Source: Brachynemurus nebulosus (taxonomy: Eukaryota; Arthropoda; Insecta; Neuroptera; Myrmeleontidae). From it: a DNA stretch of 64,000 nt. The stretch is from assembly GCA_035578155.1 (NCBI GenBank), contig JAPWDM010000001.1, positions 88,360,076 to 88,424,075 on the forward strand, written 5' to 3'. Each line of letters starts with the position of its first letter. Positions within the stretch are counted from its first letter, which is position 1. Positions 1-12,329 of the stretch are shown here, one piece after another. Below the pieces are notes generated by a model that worked only from the letters and a program-made list of their open reading frames with translations, was not told the origin of the DNA and ran no database searches. The position numbers and the translations under genes are program-made.

Positions 1-120
1 AACAAACTGATAAGAAATTTGGCGATAATCAACAGAATTACGCAGCAAGAAAGGAAATTTTTCCTCTTTCAATAATAACACAATTTCGGAAAAATCTTCA
101 GTATAAAAGTCACATAACAT
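1..120 (-). CDS. Possible partial exon at window edge
   Basis: On the minus strand an ATG at 120-118 opens 40 codons that run off the left edge without a stop. The residue mix (alternating hydrophobic and charged, including DFYTEDFSEIVLLLKEEKF) looks coding rather than like translated AT-rich noise, and a possible splice acceptor (GTAGCAG) lies about 10 bases upstream. I do not recognise the family. It may be a host exon or part of another mobile element. The plus strand is also open here (3-311), so coding is not certain on either strand. Confidence 0.25.
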   Translation of the reverse strand, partial: MLCDFYTEDFSEIVLLLKEEKFPFLLRNSVDYRQISYQFV

Positions 121-911
121 TGTCAGGTCTGCTACAATGTAATTTTTGTAATTCACTGATACATACCTACTATACGTGCTATACGTATAGTATCTACTGT
201 CTGTGTCTGTCTGCTAATTGCTGTGTATATGAATACTTTATAAATGTCGTGTCTGTCACGACACGTGTCTGTGACCAAGCCCTAAGCGTGTTTGTAGAAA
301 ACTGCGGATAGCAGTGTGCCAGTGTATGCTTGATACCGCTTAAGGCATTTAGTTAGTCGGTATCGTCACTCAATGCACAACGCATTATTATGTATTGTTG
401 GACCATTGTTAGCTTGGACCCCACCTTGCTCCGTCCGACAATATATGTTTTGTAATTGTGTCTGTTTCAACTAACACAGTTGCAAAGATCAAACTAACAC
501 CACTACACACAGTGTGTACTTACACAACATAGTGGTGGGAAATAGAGGGGATTTTTTGTCTACATTGGTATCACTAGTGCAGAGATAGCAACTTGGCTTC
601 TGATTATTCTGTGTCTGTGACGTTCAGTGTCTGTAGATATGAATGAACCTTAAGAGATCGAAAACGCTCATTGAATGAAAAAATCTACCACAACGCGTTG
701 TAGTCACTAAAAATCTTCCACAATGCGAAATTCGTGTTATAACACTTGTAAAAACAGCTACAACTCGTTGTGGTCAATGCAATCGTGCATTGCCGTAGTG
801 CAATCGTCACTAGCTAATCACCGCCTAGTTAACTACCCCTAGACTTAATATTAGGATATTGAGCAAGAACAGTTAGAGAGCTAAATTATTTTAAATGGAT
901 AGAAGTTGTTA
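121..911. other. Unassigned AT-rich sequence with a duplicated block
   Basis: No gene is seen. The stretch near 817-870 (containing TAGTTAACTACCCCTAGACT) recurs in similar form at about 2505-2561 in the same orientation, so at least the right end belongs to a dispersed repeat. Short motifs around ACAACGCGTTGT recur between 690 and 780. Confidence 0.5.
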
Positions 912-1910
912 AGGTAAATGTCCTAGTTATTGACCCTGTCCCAGTTTGTGACCTTTTTGGTGCAAATTTTATTTTAATTAATGGAATTTTATTTTAACTT
1001 TAAAATAAATACCAGAATATAAAACATTGATGTATGCTTTTTTTTGTAACCAAGAATTTGTTACCATAATATACCTCTTATAAATAAAATTTCAATATAA
1101 TTATGCTCATGCAGTTTGAACACCGTTGTTAATACATCGTTACAGTTTTGTTTAGTGCAAAGTTCTTTTAAAATATAAGGTTTTTACGATGTAAGTAATA
1201 TATATAGTTATTAATTTTTTTTTAGAAATATTAGAAAAAACTCTAGATATACAATCAAAATGCTTAAAATTAATTATTTTTTTAGTTAAATATACGGGTC
1301 AGTAACTCGATCACTTACTGAGACCTATGAGCGATTTACTGAGTCTCTTATTTGACACATAATTTATTAATCTATAACAGTGGTTCCCAAAGTGGTCCCT
1401 CCGGATCCCCACGGGTCCCCGGGATCATTCAGGGGGTCCGTGGAAATTTAAAATTTATTTGAGGGTCCCTGATCAACGTCCGCGCAAGGTTTAATATAAA
1501 ATAAAAGGATTGTGACAAATTTTTATTAATATGGAAGTTAAATAACAATGAACAAATTATTAGCGATTTTTACGTCCTAAGTATAAATGTGGCCTAACCA
1601 ACAAAATTGTGAAAATTCATTTTCTTGGCCTATGTGTTTGTGAGATATGTCTCCTTTGCAATCAAAATGTTGTAAGTGCAATCTATAGTACTTCCAAAAA
1701 ATGGGAACTCCTAAACTATGTTTTGCATTAATGTTTTTGTGTTTTACGTATGCGCAATAATGGCTTAAGTTAGATAGGCCATTTTTAGGCATTTTTGCAT
1801 TAATACACCATCCGGTTTTTGTGAAGTGTATTAGCTATTAAATATTTTTTATATTAAAGAAAATGTATAATAATTAATAACACTGTAGAAGACTTTGGTT
1901 AAAAAAGTAA

Positions 1911-2075
1911 ATACCCCTGTCGCAGCATTTGCATAACATAGCGAATTTCCATTTATAAAAATCCGTTTTTCTGTGATTTTTCACCCTTCTAAGTGATTTT
2001 TCCTCTTCTTTCTAATGGCGTAAATAAATGTCGCAAAAATTTTTTAACTTGAGACAATTTTGGCAAAAAATTAAT
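1911..2075 (+). repeat. Dispersed repeat family 'TACCCCTGTCGCAGCA', copy 1
   Basis: Starts with ATACCCCTGTCGCAGCATTT and runs about 165 bases through two CTAAGTGATTTTTC-like motifs to a GACAATTTTGGCA end. Full or partial copies lie at 14881-14920 (minus), 17587-17740 (minus) and 29221-29420 (plus). The constant edge suggests a defined element terminus; the class is unknown. Confidence 0.75.
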
Positions 2076-2100
2076 TTTTGTCACTAAAAATTACCAAAAA

Positions 2101-2330
2101 AACCATGTTCCAGGCATCCGACATGGCTGGCTAACGAACTTGTCCAACGGTGTGGGACTAAATACAAATATAATACATAAATTTTAGTGAATATTATTTT
2201 CTGTTTGTAGGGACCTGAAAACAAATTTCTGCCATAGTCTCGGGCTAAAGCGCATCATGATAGTGGCTGTAATAGCTAAATTCCATTCTGAAAATTCGCT
2301 AAAACTACCCATAAAACCTATAAGTCTAGC
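2101..2330 (+). repeat. Dispersed repeat block, first copy
   Basis: This block (GGCATCCGACATGGCTGGC at its left, ATTTTAGTGAATATTATTTT in the middle, a CGCTAAAA-type end) is paralogous to 3721-4055. In that copy a long TA tract replaces the short linker. Both lie inside the hAT element. Confidence 0.7.
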
Positions 2331-3720
2331 AAGTACTTAACACATTAATATTTTTTGTATATATCAACATCTAAAAACATTTCAGTCCCTTTTTGACAAT
2401 CTTGCCAGAACTTAAACACTTTTTTAAATCTTTTTTATTGTTAAAATCGAACCGTTATTTTGAAGACGGTAAAAAAAATTAGATTTTACATCAAAATATC
2501 AACACAATCACCCCCTAGTTAATTACCCCTAGACTTGATGCTAGAAAATTGAGAAAAAACAGGTCATATAAATTTTTTAATTTAGATTTTATGTATTTGT
2601 AATGATTGAGTTACGAAATTCAAAAGGACATTTTAAAAATGTGTGTATTCGCTATGAGCTTTTGTCTGGAGGAAATCCAGCTCCTCAAAATCGGCTCCAG
2701 CGCTCAAGATAGACAGAACATATCAGTTTATCCGGACGGCATTTGTACATAATTTTAATATTTTCTTTAAGAAATAGTATTTTGTTCTAAATACTTGCTT
2801 GATTTTTCAAGACGAGTATTTATTACGATTTCTAATTACCAGCTTCTACAAAATAAAAAAAAACTCATTTGTGACACTACTATCAAAAGTTATTTTATTT
2901 TGAAATTTTCAAAAAAAAAAAAAAAAAAAAATATAAAAGTTACCTCTTATATGTTTTTTTTTTTTGGGTTAATTATTGAAAGATATTCTATTTTCCGACA
3001 TTTTTGAGGTAAAATGAGCAGATGTTTGGTTTTTATTAAACAAATTTCTGCTTTTTAATATATTTTCGCCTTAAAATATTTAATATTTTCAAAAATGTAT
3101 GATAGAATTTGTCAAAATTTAAAATTATTTGTTTTGTTGTCAAAAAAAAAAAAAAAAAATGAATGTGCAAATTTATTTACGAGTAAAATGCTGTGTTTAT
3201 ACATAACAATTATAACAGTGTTGTCATTTGGATAAAAAATTACGTAAAAATATTATTGTTTGAATATGATTTAACGTAATTTTTATGCGATTGTAGCAAA
3301 CTTTTATTAATTTTAGTAAGGTGTAAACATAATCTAAATTCTGACCGTATCACATAAAACAAATTTCCTTGGTAATTTTCCTATAAAAAAAATAGAATAG
3401 ATAGATTATAAAGATTTTCTCAACTCAGAGAAATGTAATATAACTGAATTGTTAAATTGGATTAAAAAAATCATGACACGTCACTTATAAAGCCGTTTTT
3501 TTTTAATGTAACATTGCAAAAAAAGAGACAGAAAAAAAAGACTGTGAGTCCGAGTGTAATAAAAAATGATTTCTTCCAACATATTTTCTAAATTTCCTCA
3601 AAAAGTAATTAATTTAGAGCAATGGTGTAAAAACATTTTTTACACATATTGCCTTTTATTTTGGCTTGGTGAAAAAAAAAATTTTGAAAAATTGCTTAAT
3701 TCTGGCAAAAAACTCATTTG

Positions 3721-3842
3721 GTTGACCTACTTCTGGGCATCCGACGTGTTTGGCTAACGAACCTAGCCGAGCCAATCTAGTCTTCAGTACGCACACAAAA
3801 TTTCATAAGTATTAAACGTTTCGTTTGAGAGTTATCGCGCGG

Positions 3843-3922
<80 letters not shown>

Positions 3923-4055
3923 TTTAGTGAATATCATTTTCGTATTCTAGGGGCCTCAAAACATATTTCTGTTATAGTCTCGGCCTCAGATTGCGTCATG
4001 AGAGCGGCAATAATAGCTGAATTTCGAGTTTTCGAAATTCGCTAAAAATACTGAT
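3721..4055 (+). repeat. Dispersed repeat block, second copy, with (TA)n
   Basis: Paralogue of 2101-2330, sharing GGCATCCGACGTGTTTGGCT and ATTTTAGTGAATATCATTTT. It is expanded by an uninterrupted TA dinucleotide tract at about 3845-3919. Confidence 0.7.
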
Positions 4056-4484
4056 TACTGTAATTTATGTCAGGAATTAGTATCGTTGTAGTTAGCTGTG
4101 GTCGAATAAAGCGACGCTAACATGAAAACAATGTAATAACACAAAAAATCAATATAAATAATCAATTTTAAGTAAGATTCCGCGTAGGGCAAAAGTTATG
4201 GAAGAAAATAATACCGTAGAAAATCATTTGCAACGTATGTATTTTAATAAATTTGCTATAACCACAGCGGCCATCCAATGGTACGTACTCCGATTTTAGG
4301 TAGTGACGTCAGCGATTAAGTGGGGTTCTCCTCTCACAGATATGTTGTTGTTTGTCTGTGTTGGTGAAAATTTATGTACCAAGCCAGAGTCAGGGCCGTA
4401 GGTAATATTGTCTGAGGGTCTCGTAGCCATTAAAAATTTTAAAATTTCACTGCAGATATATATGCACATATTTTGTATACAGTA

Positions 4485-4955
4485 ACGTAAAATTCTAGAA
4501 TATTCTAATTGTCAACTAGCAGAGATATCAAAAAACAGACTTCACCGTTGAATTGGTCATTAAAAATGAGATTAAACAGCGCAGTTTGATAAAAATTCTA
4601 GAATGTTCTATTTGTCAACTAGCAAAGATATTGGAAAATCTACTGCATCACTTAATTGTCCAACCGAAATTAAACTAATGTAAATCAAATGTCCGATTTT
4701 GACAAACAATTTGTGCTATTCGACAAATAGAATATTCTAGAACATTTATCAAAATGTGCTATTCCGTCTTTTATTCGATGACCAATTAAGTGGTGCAATC
4801 GATTTTTCGATATCTTTGTTAATTGACGAATAGAACATTCTAGAATTGTTGTCAAAATGCGCTGCTTAATCTAATTTTTAGTGCCCAATTCAATAGTGAA
4901 GTTTGTTTTTTGGTATCTTTGCTAGTTCACAAGTAGAATATTCTAGAATTTTTGT
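4485..4955. repeat. Imperfect hairpin carrying five heat-shock elements
   Basis: Two arms (about 4490-4665 and 4776-4951) are imperfect inverted copies around 4720. Five matches to the three-unit heat-shock element (alternating TTC and GAA separated by two bases) sit at 4493-4505, 4596-4608, 4730-4742, 4833-4845 and 4936-4948. Four neighbouring pairs are 103 bases apart except across the centre. No open reading frame overlaps. Function as HSF sites is inferred. Confidence 0.7.
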
Positions 4956-5349
4956 CAGCTTCCACTATTTGGCGTCTTTTACGCTGATGAATGCGATAGT
5001 GAAATTGATTTTTCAACAGTTTTCTAAAAGTCGTCACTCATATTCATTAGTGTAACATTCGATTTCCTTTGTCTACACAACCGAATTTTAGGTGTAAATT
5101 GTCTCTTAAGATTATATTGTTTTAAATAAGTTCAGATAAATAATGTTTACCAACCCCCGAAACAAAAGTTTACCGACGCCCCTGATCTTCCGATTTTACG
5201 TACTTCCCCTTAAATTTGCACCGACCACTACGTAAAATTGGATTTGTGGTGTAAATAAATAATAATTACAATAAGGACTAGAAATAATATAATCTAAGCT
5301 CAGATTTTTTATAATGAACGTTATTTCTTAGTTTGACGTTTATTACTTA

Positions 5350-7285
5350 AAGATTTATTCGAATCCGACAATGAAGAATTGGAAGATTCTGGTTCGGATT
5401 ATGTACCAGATGATACGAGTCTTTCTTCTGAAGAAATAGGACAAGTTTTTATTGATGGAGAAGAAACTGCAAGTTTACCAAGTGAAGATTTAGCTAACAC
5501 TGAAATCCGCACAAGGTTTAGAAAACGCAAAAGATAAGAACAGTTATGGAAGCGTAACGTTCGTAAAGGAAAGAAAATAAATGGAGAAGAGTGTACTAAT
5601 TCTAAAGGTGTCTTGGTGCCAGCTAAAAAACTTTATCCTATAACATGTTCATGTCGAAATAAGTGTCATACAAAAATAAACAATTAAGAGCAAAAACGTT
5701 TGTTTGAAAAATTTTACCAGATATCTGACTATAATTTACAAACATCGTTCCTTTACTCCCGCGTTAAAGTTCAAAATGTAGCTCGTAAAGTCACACAAGC
5801 AAATGTTTCTAGAAGAATAAATACTAGAATTTATTTTCTACCTAGTAATGGAAAGGAAATACCAGTCTGTAAGACATTATTCAAAAATGTGTACCAAGTA
5901 TCCGATGGAAGACTCACAAGACTTTTAAAATATAAATTAATTTATTCTGTTGCTGCAGTTGATCAAAGGGGAAGACAGCCATAAAAAAAAGACCAGTCAA
6001 GATAAAATTCAGTCTGTAGTCGACTTTATTAATAGATTTCCAAAATATGTGTCTCACTACACTTTACAAAAGTCATCACGTAAATACTTGCCACCGGATT
6101 TAAATTTATCAAAAATGTTTTCGATATACTGTAATGAATGTCAGGAAAATCAAACGGTTTCATACTTTGTCTTTAGAAAGATTTTTAATGAAAATTTTAA
6201 TTTAAGTTTTCATACACCGATATCGGATTCATGCCGAAAATGTGATTTTTTAGAAAATCAAATTAAATTCAAATGTGGTAACGAAAAACAAGAATATGAA
6301 AATAATAAAAAAATACATCTTTTAAAAGCACAAAGTGCACGAAGAAATTTCAAAATAGATATTGAAAAAACAGTGGCGACACAGTTGTTATATGTTTTGA
6401 CTTAATGAAAACTTTGCCAACACCAGTTTTATCAACGGGTATTCGTATTACTTATTATAATAGACAACTTTGGACGTTCTGCTTAGGTATACATGATGTA
6501 ACTACAGAGCAAGTATACATGTATATGTGGAACGAAAGCATAGCATCACGAGGACCACAAGAGACAGGATCTTGTCTAATTCATTTTATCAAAAATTTTG
6601 TGAATACCAATAAATTAATAATGTACTCCGATCAATGTGGAGGACAAAAGCAAAACATCAAAATGTCTCTTATATGCCAGTACATAATATGTAAATTCTT
6701 CGCAATTTACTGTTCAAGAAATTGACCATAAATTTTTCGTTAGCGGTCACTCTTACCTTCCTTGTGATCAGGATTTTGGATTAGTTACTCGGCAAAAAAA
6801 AATTTTTCCAACATTTACGAGCCAGCACATTGGAAAGACGTTGTACAGGCTGCGAACAAAAAAAACCCGTTCCAAATAATGTAGATGAGAAAAGAAGATT
6901 TTTTCTCAACGATGATATTGGAAAAAAATATTGTAAATAGGAAGATCTCTACTGACAGGGGAAAAGTGGAGTGGTTAAAAATTCAGTAGCTTTCATATCG
7001 TCAAACAAGTCCATTTTCATTCTTTTTTAAGTACTCAAATGACGAAGAAGTACTTTTTACAGAAAATAGTCTAAAAAAAAAAGAACAAGCAGGCCGATAG
7101 ATGATCTTGACTTAGAAGTCTTGCATCCTCAAACTAGGACAATAACTAAAGAAAAGAAGAAAGATCTTTTAGCGTTACTGGATTTCATTCCTCCAATTCA
7201 TCACGCTTTTTATCAAAATCTGAAAGATAGTGCTACCGCAATAGATGTTATTGAAGATGTAGGAATGCACAGAGACTTTATGTGA
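5350..7285 (+). pseudogene. Decayed DDE-type transposase of an uncharacterised insect-abundant family
   Basis: A nearly continuous protein-like reading runs from about 5350 to the stop at 7283-7285 but is broken by in-frame stops and several frame changes. The first part is acidic, then a Cys-rich stretch (TCSCRNKCH, about 5645), then a block near 5820-5990 containing NTRIYFLP and a VCKTLF motif. A four-cysteine segment follows near 6230-6290 (CRKCDF). The putative catalytic core lies around 6405-6780, with a YNRQLWTFCLGIHD segment, the aspartate-bearing MYSDQCGGQKQNIKM motif and a SGHSYLPCDQDFG motif. This order matches an RNase-H-fold transposase-like family common in insect genomes; I cannot name the superfamily. 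A pure T tract (7296-7324) follows. It is clearly inactive. Confidence 0.65.
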
Positions 7286-7293
7286 ATGGGAAT

Positions 7294-7327
<34 letters not shown>

Positions 7328-8439
7328 TCTTCAAATAATACAGACAATGTTTTTGAATGCTTCTAAGTTTATATACATTATACTACTAACTAATTTAAAT
7401 AAATTTAAAATATAATATTCTTAAAATTCACATTATTTTTATTATCCAAATTAGAAATCTTTGCCTAACAGAGATAAAAAAATTCTTTTAATTACCTTAA
7501 AGGTGGTTATAAAGCAGCATTAAAGGCCTAACTTTACAAATTTGATACTGCCTTCATAACTGTTAATACAAAAACGGCCTATATGCAGCAAAATTTGTCA
7601 TAGAAACTCTCAAAATAAAATTTAAGCACTTTTATATCTGAAAGGTTTTTTAAAAAAACTAAAACAAAACTAAAATGAAAAAAAAGCCCAAAGCTAAAAC
7701 AAAAATAAAATTTTAAAATTAGTACGTAACTATCATCTTCATTATCTCGTTTCAAAAAATTTGCATATAGGCCGTTCTTGTTCTCGTAGCCTGACATATA
7801 CATAGATAAGTGCATAAAACACAAGTAGTAACAGGCATCGCGGTGAGTCAGGCCTATCTATACAGGTTTATACAGGAATGCAATAGAGCCGATACCTGCA
7901 CTAACTAATTAGAACTATAAAAGAGTCGCAAATCTAATCAACAATTTAGTGGTGTTATGCGTGATGTGAAGTGCATACAACAAATTTTTTTAGTCTTGAA
8001 CAAAAAGAAGTATAATTTTGAATAAAATTGATATCTCTTTTTCATTTAAATTTATTTAAGAAAAGTTATACTCTTGTTTAAGTTGATTGCAGTTATCCCT
8101 TAACATTCACTAAGTACAATACAGTAATCCCTTAACATTCACTAAAGAATATACATATTATTAATGATCAGAGATGAGACTTATTTAAGATACAAGTATC
8201 TGAAATACAGAGTACAGATAATACAGTTCATATTGTATATGAAATACTTTTTTTAAAAAAAATTCATTTTGTATCTTGTATTTAGATACATTCTTTTGGT
8301 AGCTTAGTATTTTGTAAATACTAAGTGAGCACGATAATTCGAACGAAGTATCATATGTTGAGAAGTCCAAGTCTACTGAATGAGCATTATGGGTTATTGT
8401 GCAGAAGCTGTTGATTGCTTTTCCGTCTTCCTATTTGGT

Positions 8440-8600
8440 AAAATGTGGGTTCAGTGCAGTTATAAGCCTCATCCCAAAAAAAGAAATCGACCAGAAATTA
8501 ATACTCGTGGGGATTTGCGGTTGCTACTCACAAACATTGAGCCGGACATAAATACACTCATAACATCCTCCTATCAGGTTTATTCAAGTCATTTTTTTTT
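8440..8600 (+). pseudogene. hAT transposase C-terminal remnant
   Basis: In plus frame, residues around RNRPEINTRGDLRLLLTNIE (about 8490-8550), ending in a conserved-looking SSH, resemble the hAT C-terminal dimerisation tail of ZBED5-like transposases. It lies 220 bases from the right terminus of the hAT element, where this tail belongs. The upstream transposase is not recognisable. Confidence 0.6.
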
Positions 8601-8830
8601 GTATTTAAAAAAAAAAGTTATAATTTCAATAAATATCTACTACTTTAGCAAAATATTTTATTTATATTTTATCTTTACGCCACCATTTAGGTACCATTTC
8701 AAAATATCAAAATTAGTGTTTTTTTCTAAATTATACATTTATGTAGTTTTTCACGCAGGGTCCGTGAGCAAGTTTTAGCTATGAAAAGGAGTCCGTGGGC
8801 CAAAGGAGTTTGGGAACCACTGATCTATAA

Positions 8831-9502
8831 CCTTAAAAGTATTTTCTTTAATATTTTTGTTAAATTTATTGATGAAGTGCTCCAATTTAATACTTCGTTT
8901 ACAATGTTAAGGCTATACGAGCGTATTTGTTTCCGGGCAACTTGTTTTGGGGCGAGCAGGCGGAGGTAAAATTTTGAAAATTGTTAATATTTAACTATTT
9001 AGTTAAGAAACAAATGTGCTAACAAGAGTCGAAATATATGTTTACAATTTAAAATGTATTTTACCTCTTTTTTTATTATTTTATATATCCCCATTATCTG
9101 TCAAAAAAAAACCTAACAACAACACTTCAAATAAGGGTAGTTTAATATAATTTAGTAGTTAGTAATATGTTCATCTTTTTTTATTAGGTATTTTTATTGT
9201 TAACTTTCATATAAATGTGTGGTAGGATTCTCAAAAACCATAAGAACAACAGAAATTACACAATGATTTTACATAAAAAAAAATTATTTTTAACATTGAA
9301 AACGTTTATGGGGACTTATTTCAAATTTCAAATGTAATTGTATTGTTAGGGTATTTCTACTAGTACTAGAAATTTAAAATTTAGTATCTAAGTGTAGGTT
9401 TTGACCTAAAAGAACTTTAGAAAAATTTTTGATTAATATTTGATAATTTGTATCCATTTTATGCAATATCATAAAAATGCATATGTTTTATGCAAATATA
9501 TA
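8831..9502. other. Unassigned remnant between nested insertions
   Basis: AT-rich sequence between the hAT and the mariner, probably interior of the pogo-type element. The block at about 9345-9455 (TTCTACTAGTACTAGAAATT) is a diverged direct copy of about 11140-11235, beyond the mariner. Confidence 0.4.
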
Positions 9503-11005
9503 CAAAGTGGAAACAGATTTATTCAACATAGGGCAAATAAAATGGAAGATTTTGTATGGATCATTAATGTAATATGCTAGTGTTAAAAAACATTATAACT
9601 GTGTACTTCTATTACGCCGTTTATTAGAATAAAATGACATAGATATATTTTTTTATGGTTTATTGAAATAAAATTAAAAATTAAAAGTAAACAAACTAAT
9701 TGTTATAAATAAATACTATTATTAATTTTATTAAATTAAATTTTCAAACTTTTCTCCATTAACCGCTAAAAAATATCCCAATTTATTGTAAAATTCATTG
9801 CGAATATTTAGTTTTTTTGTTGGTAGTAATATTAAAATAGGCTGCTACAATAATACCTTGCAGAGACTGCGTATTTGGGTGGGACCTTGATGTGTAAATT
9901 TTGCTTTTTAAGTGATCTCAAAGAAATAAATTATTTAGCGGTAAATCGAGAGAATGTGGAGCCACTTAATTGCGCTCCCACGTCCACTTTAAGCATTTTG
10001 AAAATGCTGATTTAAAAAATCACGTACTGATCTATAATAATGTCCAAGTGCTCCATCGAATTTAAATCAGACTATATTGTTTTCACCATTTACCACAGCT
10101 TCGATTGTTGGATCAATGCCGTTTATTAACTGAAGGTATTTATCGCCCGTAAGTGCTCCATTCATAAAAGATGATCCTATAATATTGCCTTCCAAAATTC
10201 CTGTCCATACATTCAGCTGTTGTCAGTACTGCGTGTGACAATCTACATAAACATGTGGGTTTTCGGTTGCCCAATACTTGCAGTTTTGGAAATTGGGATA
10301 TTGTTGTAAAGTAAGTGTACATTCGTTGGTAAAATACAAAAATTTCAAAAAATCAGGATCTAGATTTGATTTGCTCATCATTAATTATCTCACATCCGAA
10401 TCTTCAGGAAAAAATTCATGCAAATGTTTATACTTGGATGCAGAGTAAATTTGCTTTTTTCAAAATTCTGTGTACATTAGTATGGCTAATATTTTTCTCT
10501 TTAGCAACTGTTCTGAAGCTTGTATTGGGATTTAGATCAAAATCAGCTAAAACATCCATCTCCAAATCTTCATTAATGTTTCTTGGATCATTTTGTGGTC
10601 TTAAACAAGCACTATTTACACAACTCGTGATACGAAATTGATCTACAATGTGTTTTATAGTACTTATACTGGGGACTTGTCTATTTTCGTAAAACACACT
10701 AAATAATTCACGTGTTTCACGATAACTATTGCCCGCCAAACATCATGAGACAAGCTGAATTTTTTTTTTTTCGATAGCATAATGAACCTTAGTTTGTCAT
10801 TCCAGCTTTCTTCTTTTTCTTGCAAGAGATAAATTCGCAATAAATTTGTGTTTTTAATCTGACAAACACAAAAATATTGCAGATCCATGGTAACACGATT
10901 TAAAAATGAAATATTATTGATCAAAAAGTGTCAGAGATCATATTGATCCTGAGAAAAATTTCTCACTATACTTGCCCTATGTTCGATAAATCTGTTTCCA
11001 GCCTG
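9503..11005 (-). mobile_element. Mariner-like element, inactive
   Basis: Inverted repeats CAAAGTGGAAACAGATTTAT (left) and CAGGCTGGAAACAGATTTAT (complement of right) extend into a shared ACATAGGGCAA block. Both sides are bordered by TA (9501-9502, 11006-11007). The interior encodes a mariner transposase on the minus strand. Confidence 0.8.
9890..10780 (-). pseudogene. Mariner/Tc1-like transposase pseudogene
   Basis: Reading leftward from the ATG at 10780, the first codons run into an A tract where the frame slips. The helix-turn-helix region (about 10428-10735) then reads GNSYRETRELFSVFYENRQV and continues through a second HTH (NISHTNVHRILKKANLL). Next comes a short gap and a DDE region: LYFTNECT near 10340, where mariners usually have DES/DEC; NCKYWATENPH near 10265; a GGxIIG-like segment near 10180; and DGALGHY near 10040, a counterpart of the second catalytic aspartate. 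Stops interrupt at several points. The order and spacing fit a mariner transposase of about 340 residues. It is non-functional. Confidence 0.75.
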
Positions 11006-11007
11006 TA

Positions 11008-12329
11008 TATGTATGCGTGTATATATTATTATTAATACCAGTTAATACTATAGTAACACAAATGAATGGAAAAAAGGTTGTTGATTTTTTTTTAAAAAAC
11101 AAATATTATTTTATATTTCCAAATAAATGGTTATTTTGTTAGAGAACTTCTGCTAGTGCTAGAAACTAGAAATTTGATCTGAGTGTTGATCTTGACCTGA
11201 AAAATTTTTGAAGAATCTTTTGCTAAAATATTTTCATTAATTGTGTCCTTCTTATATAATTTTAATAAAGAATGAGAAATAATAATAATAAACTTACACA
11301 CAAAATGTTAACTTTAAACTTTAATTAATAACTCCAAAACGTTTTCAGCGTCAACTGTTGGGTCTAGAGCGCCCCATTTCTTTTATAAAGTATTATTATA
11401 TTATAAAAAATATTATAGTATTTACAATAAAATTGAATAAATTTTACAATGGGTGTTATTATATGAAAATACAATTTTCCTTACAAGAAAAATAAAAAAT
11501 AAAAATTAGTCACAAATTTTAAGTTTTTGTGTATGTCGTGGGTCTAATATTTCGGGTAATAATTTAGAGTCATAAAATTCAATAAGTTTTTCTTCCATTT
11601 TATTTTTCCAAAAATTTTGATCCTTACAAATTTCAAATAAGAAACCTTTTGTGGTTTGTGATGTATAGCACAAATGAACAAAAATCTTTTCAAAATTCTT
11701 TCAGTTATTTCCAACTGCCCCATCACCTGATAATAATAATTGGGATTTTTGTAATCAAATCAAACATAATAATAATTTTAAAACTTGGTCGTGTAGTAAC
11801 CCATGTATATATTTTAATCAATTATATTTATGTTGAGAATCCCAGCAAAAATGAACACAATTTCATTTTTTCATAAAAATTGTAAATATATCCCTATAGT
11901 AAAAATTACAAATATTATAACGAACTCACTGCCATCTGTTAAAACTAAACTTAATTTGAAATATTCAAACCGATTTTGGCAATTTTTAAGGTTTTTAATT
12001 TTTTTTAAGGTCAGTTTTAATGTAAATGGTTTTTAAATGACCATCCGAAAAAGAGAAGGTATTTACGCAATTTTTAAAAAAAGAATCAAATTTTTTAAGT
12101 AAATACTAAAGCTTCAGTTTTGTTTCTAATATTTCAAAAATGGTGATGTTTAGAGCAATTTTTTGTAATTAAAATGATTTAACTTTTAAAAATCAATGAC
12201 CATCCGAAAAATTACAGTCTTTTTTCTACCGAATTATGTTTTTATTTTAATTTTTTAAGTTAAAATAAAGCCTCAAAATTGTTTCTAGTAAACGTTGTTT
12301 TTGGAGATTTTTGGTTGAACACTCTTAAA
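11008..12329. other. Non-coding interior of the pogo-type element
   Basis: No supported gene. ATGACCATCCGAAAA occurs twice (about 12037 and 12199). A plausible intron acceptor (TTTTTTTGTAG) ends at about 12343, directly before the transposase N-terminus. Confidence 0.4.

Larger units (their letters stand above)
1378..8822 (+). mobile_element. hAT (ZBED-like) element with exact 8-bp target duplication
   Basis: The left terminus is CAGTGGTTCCCAAAGTGG and the right ends GAGTTTGGGAACCACTG, the classic hAT inverted repeat. The bases on either side are identical 8-mers, ATCTATAA at 1370-1377 and 8823-8830. A remnant of the conserved hAT transposase C-terminus lies near the right end (8466-8596). 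The 7.4-kb interior is swollen by other repeats: two related blocks, a TA microsatellite, a hairpin carrying heat-shock elements, and a broken transposase of a different family. It is therefore a hAT that has itself been a target for insertions. Confidence 0.85.

Noticed and set aside
120..311. 63-codon plus-strand frame at the left edge
   Set aside because: Cys/Tyr-rich composition typical of translated AT-rich DNA; the minus-strand reading at 1-120 is more protein-like.
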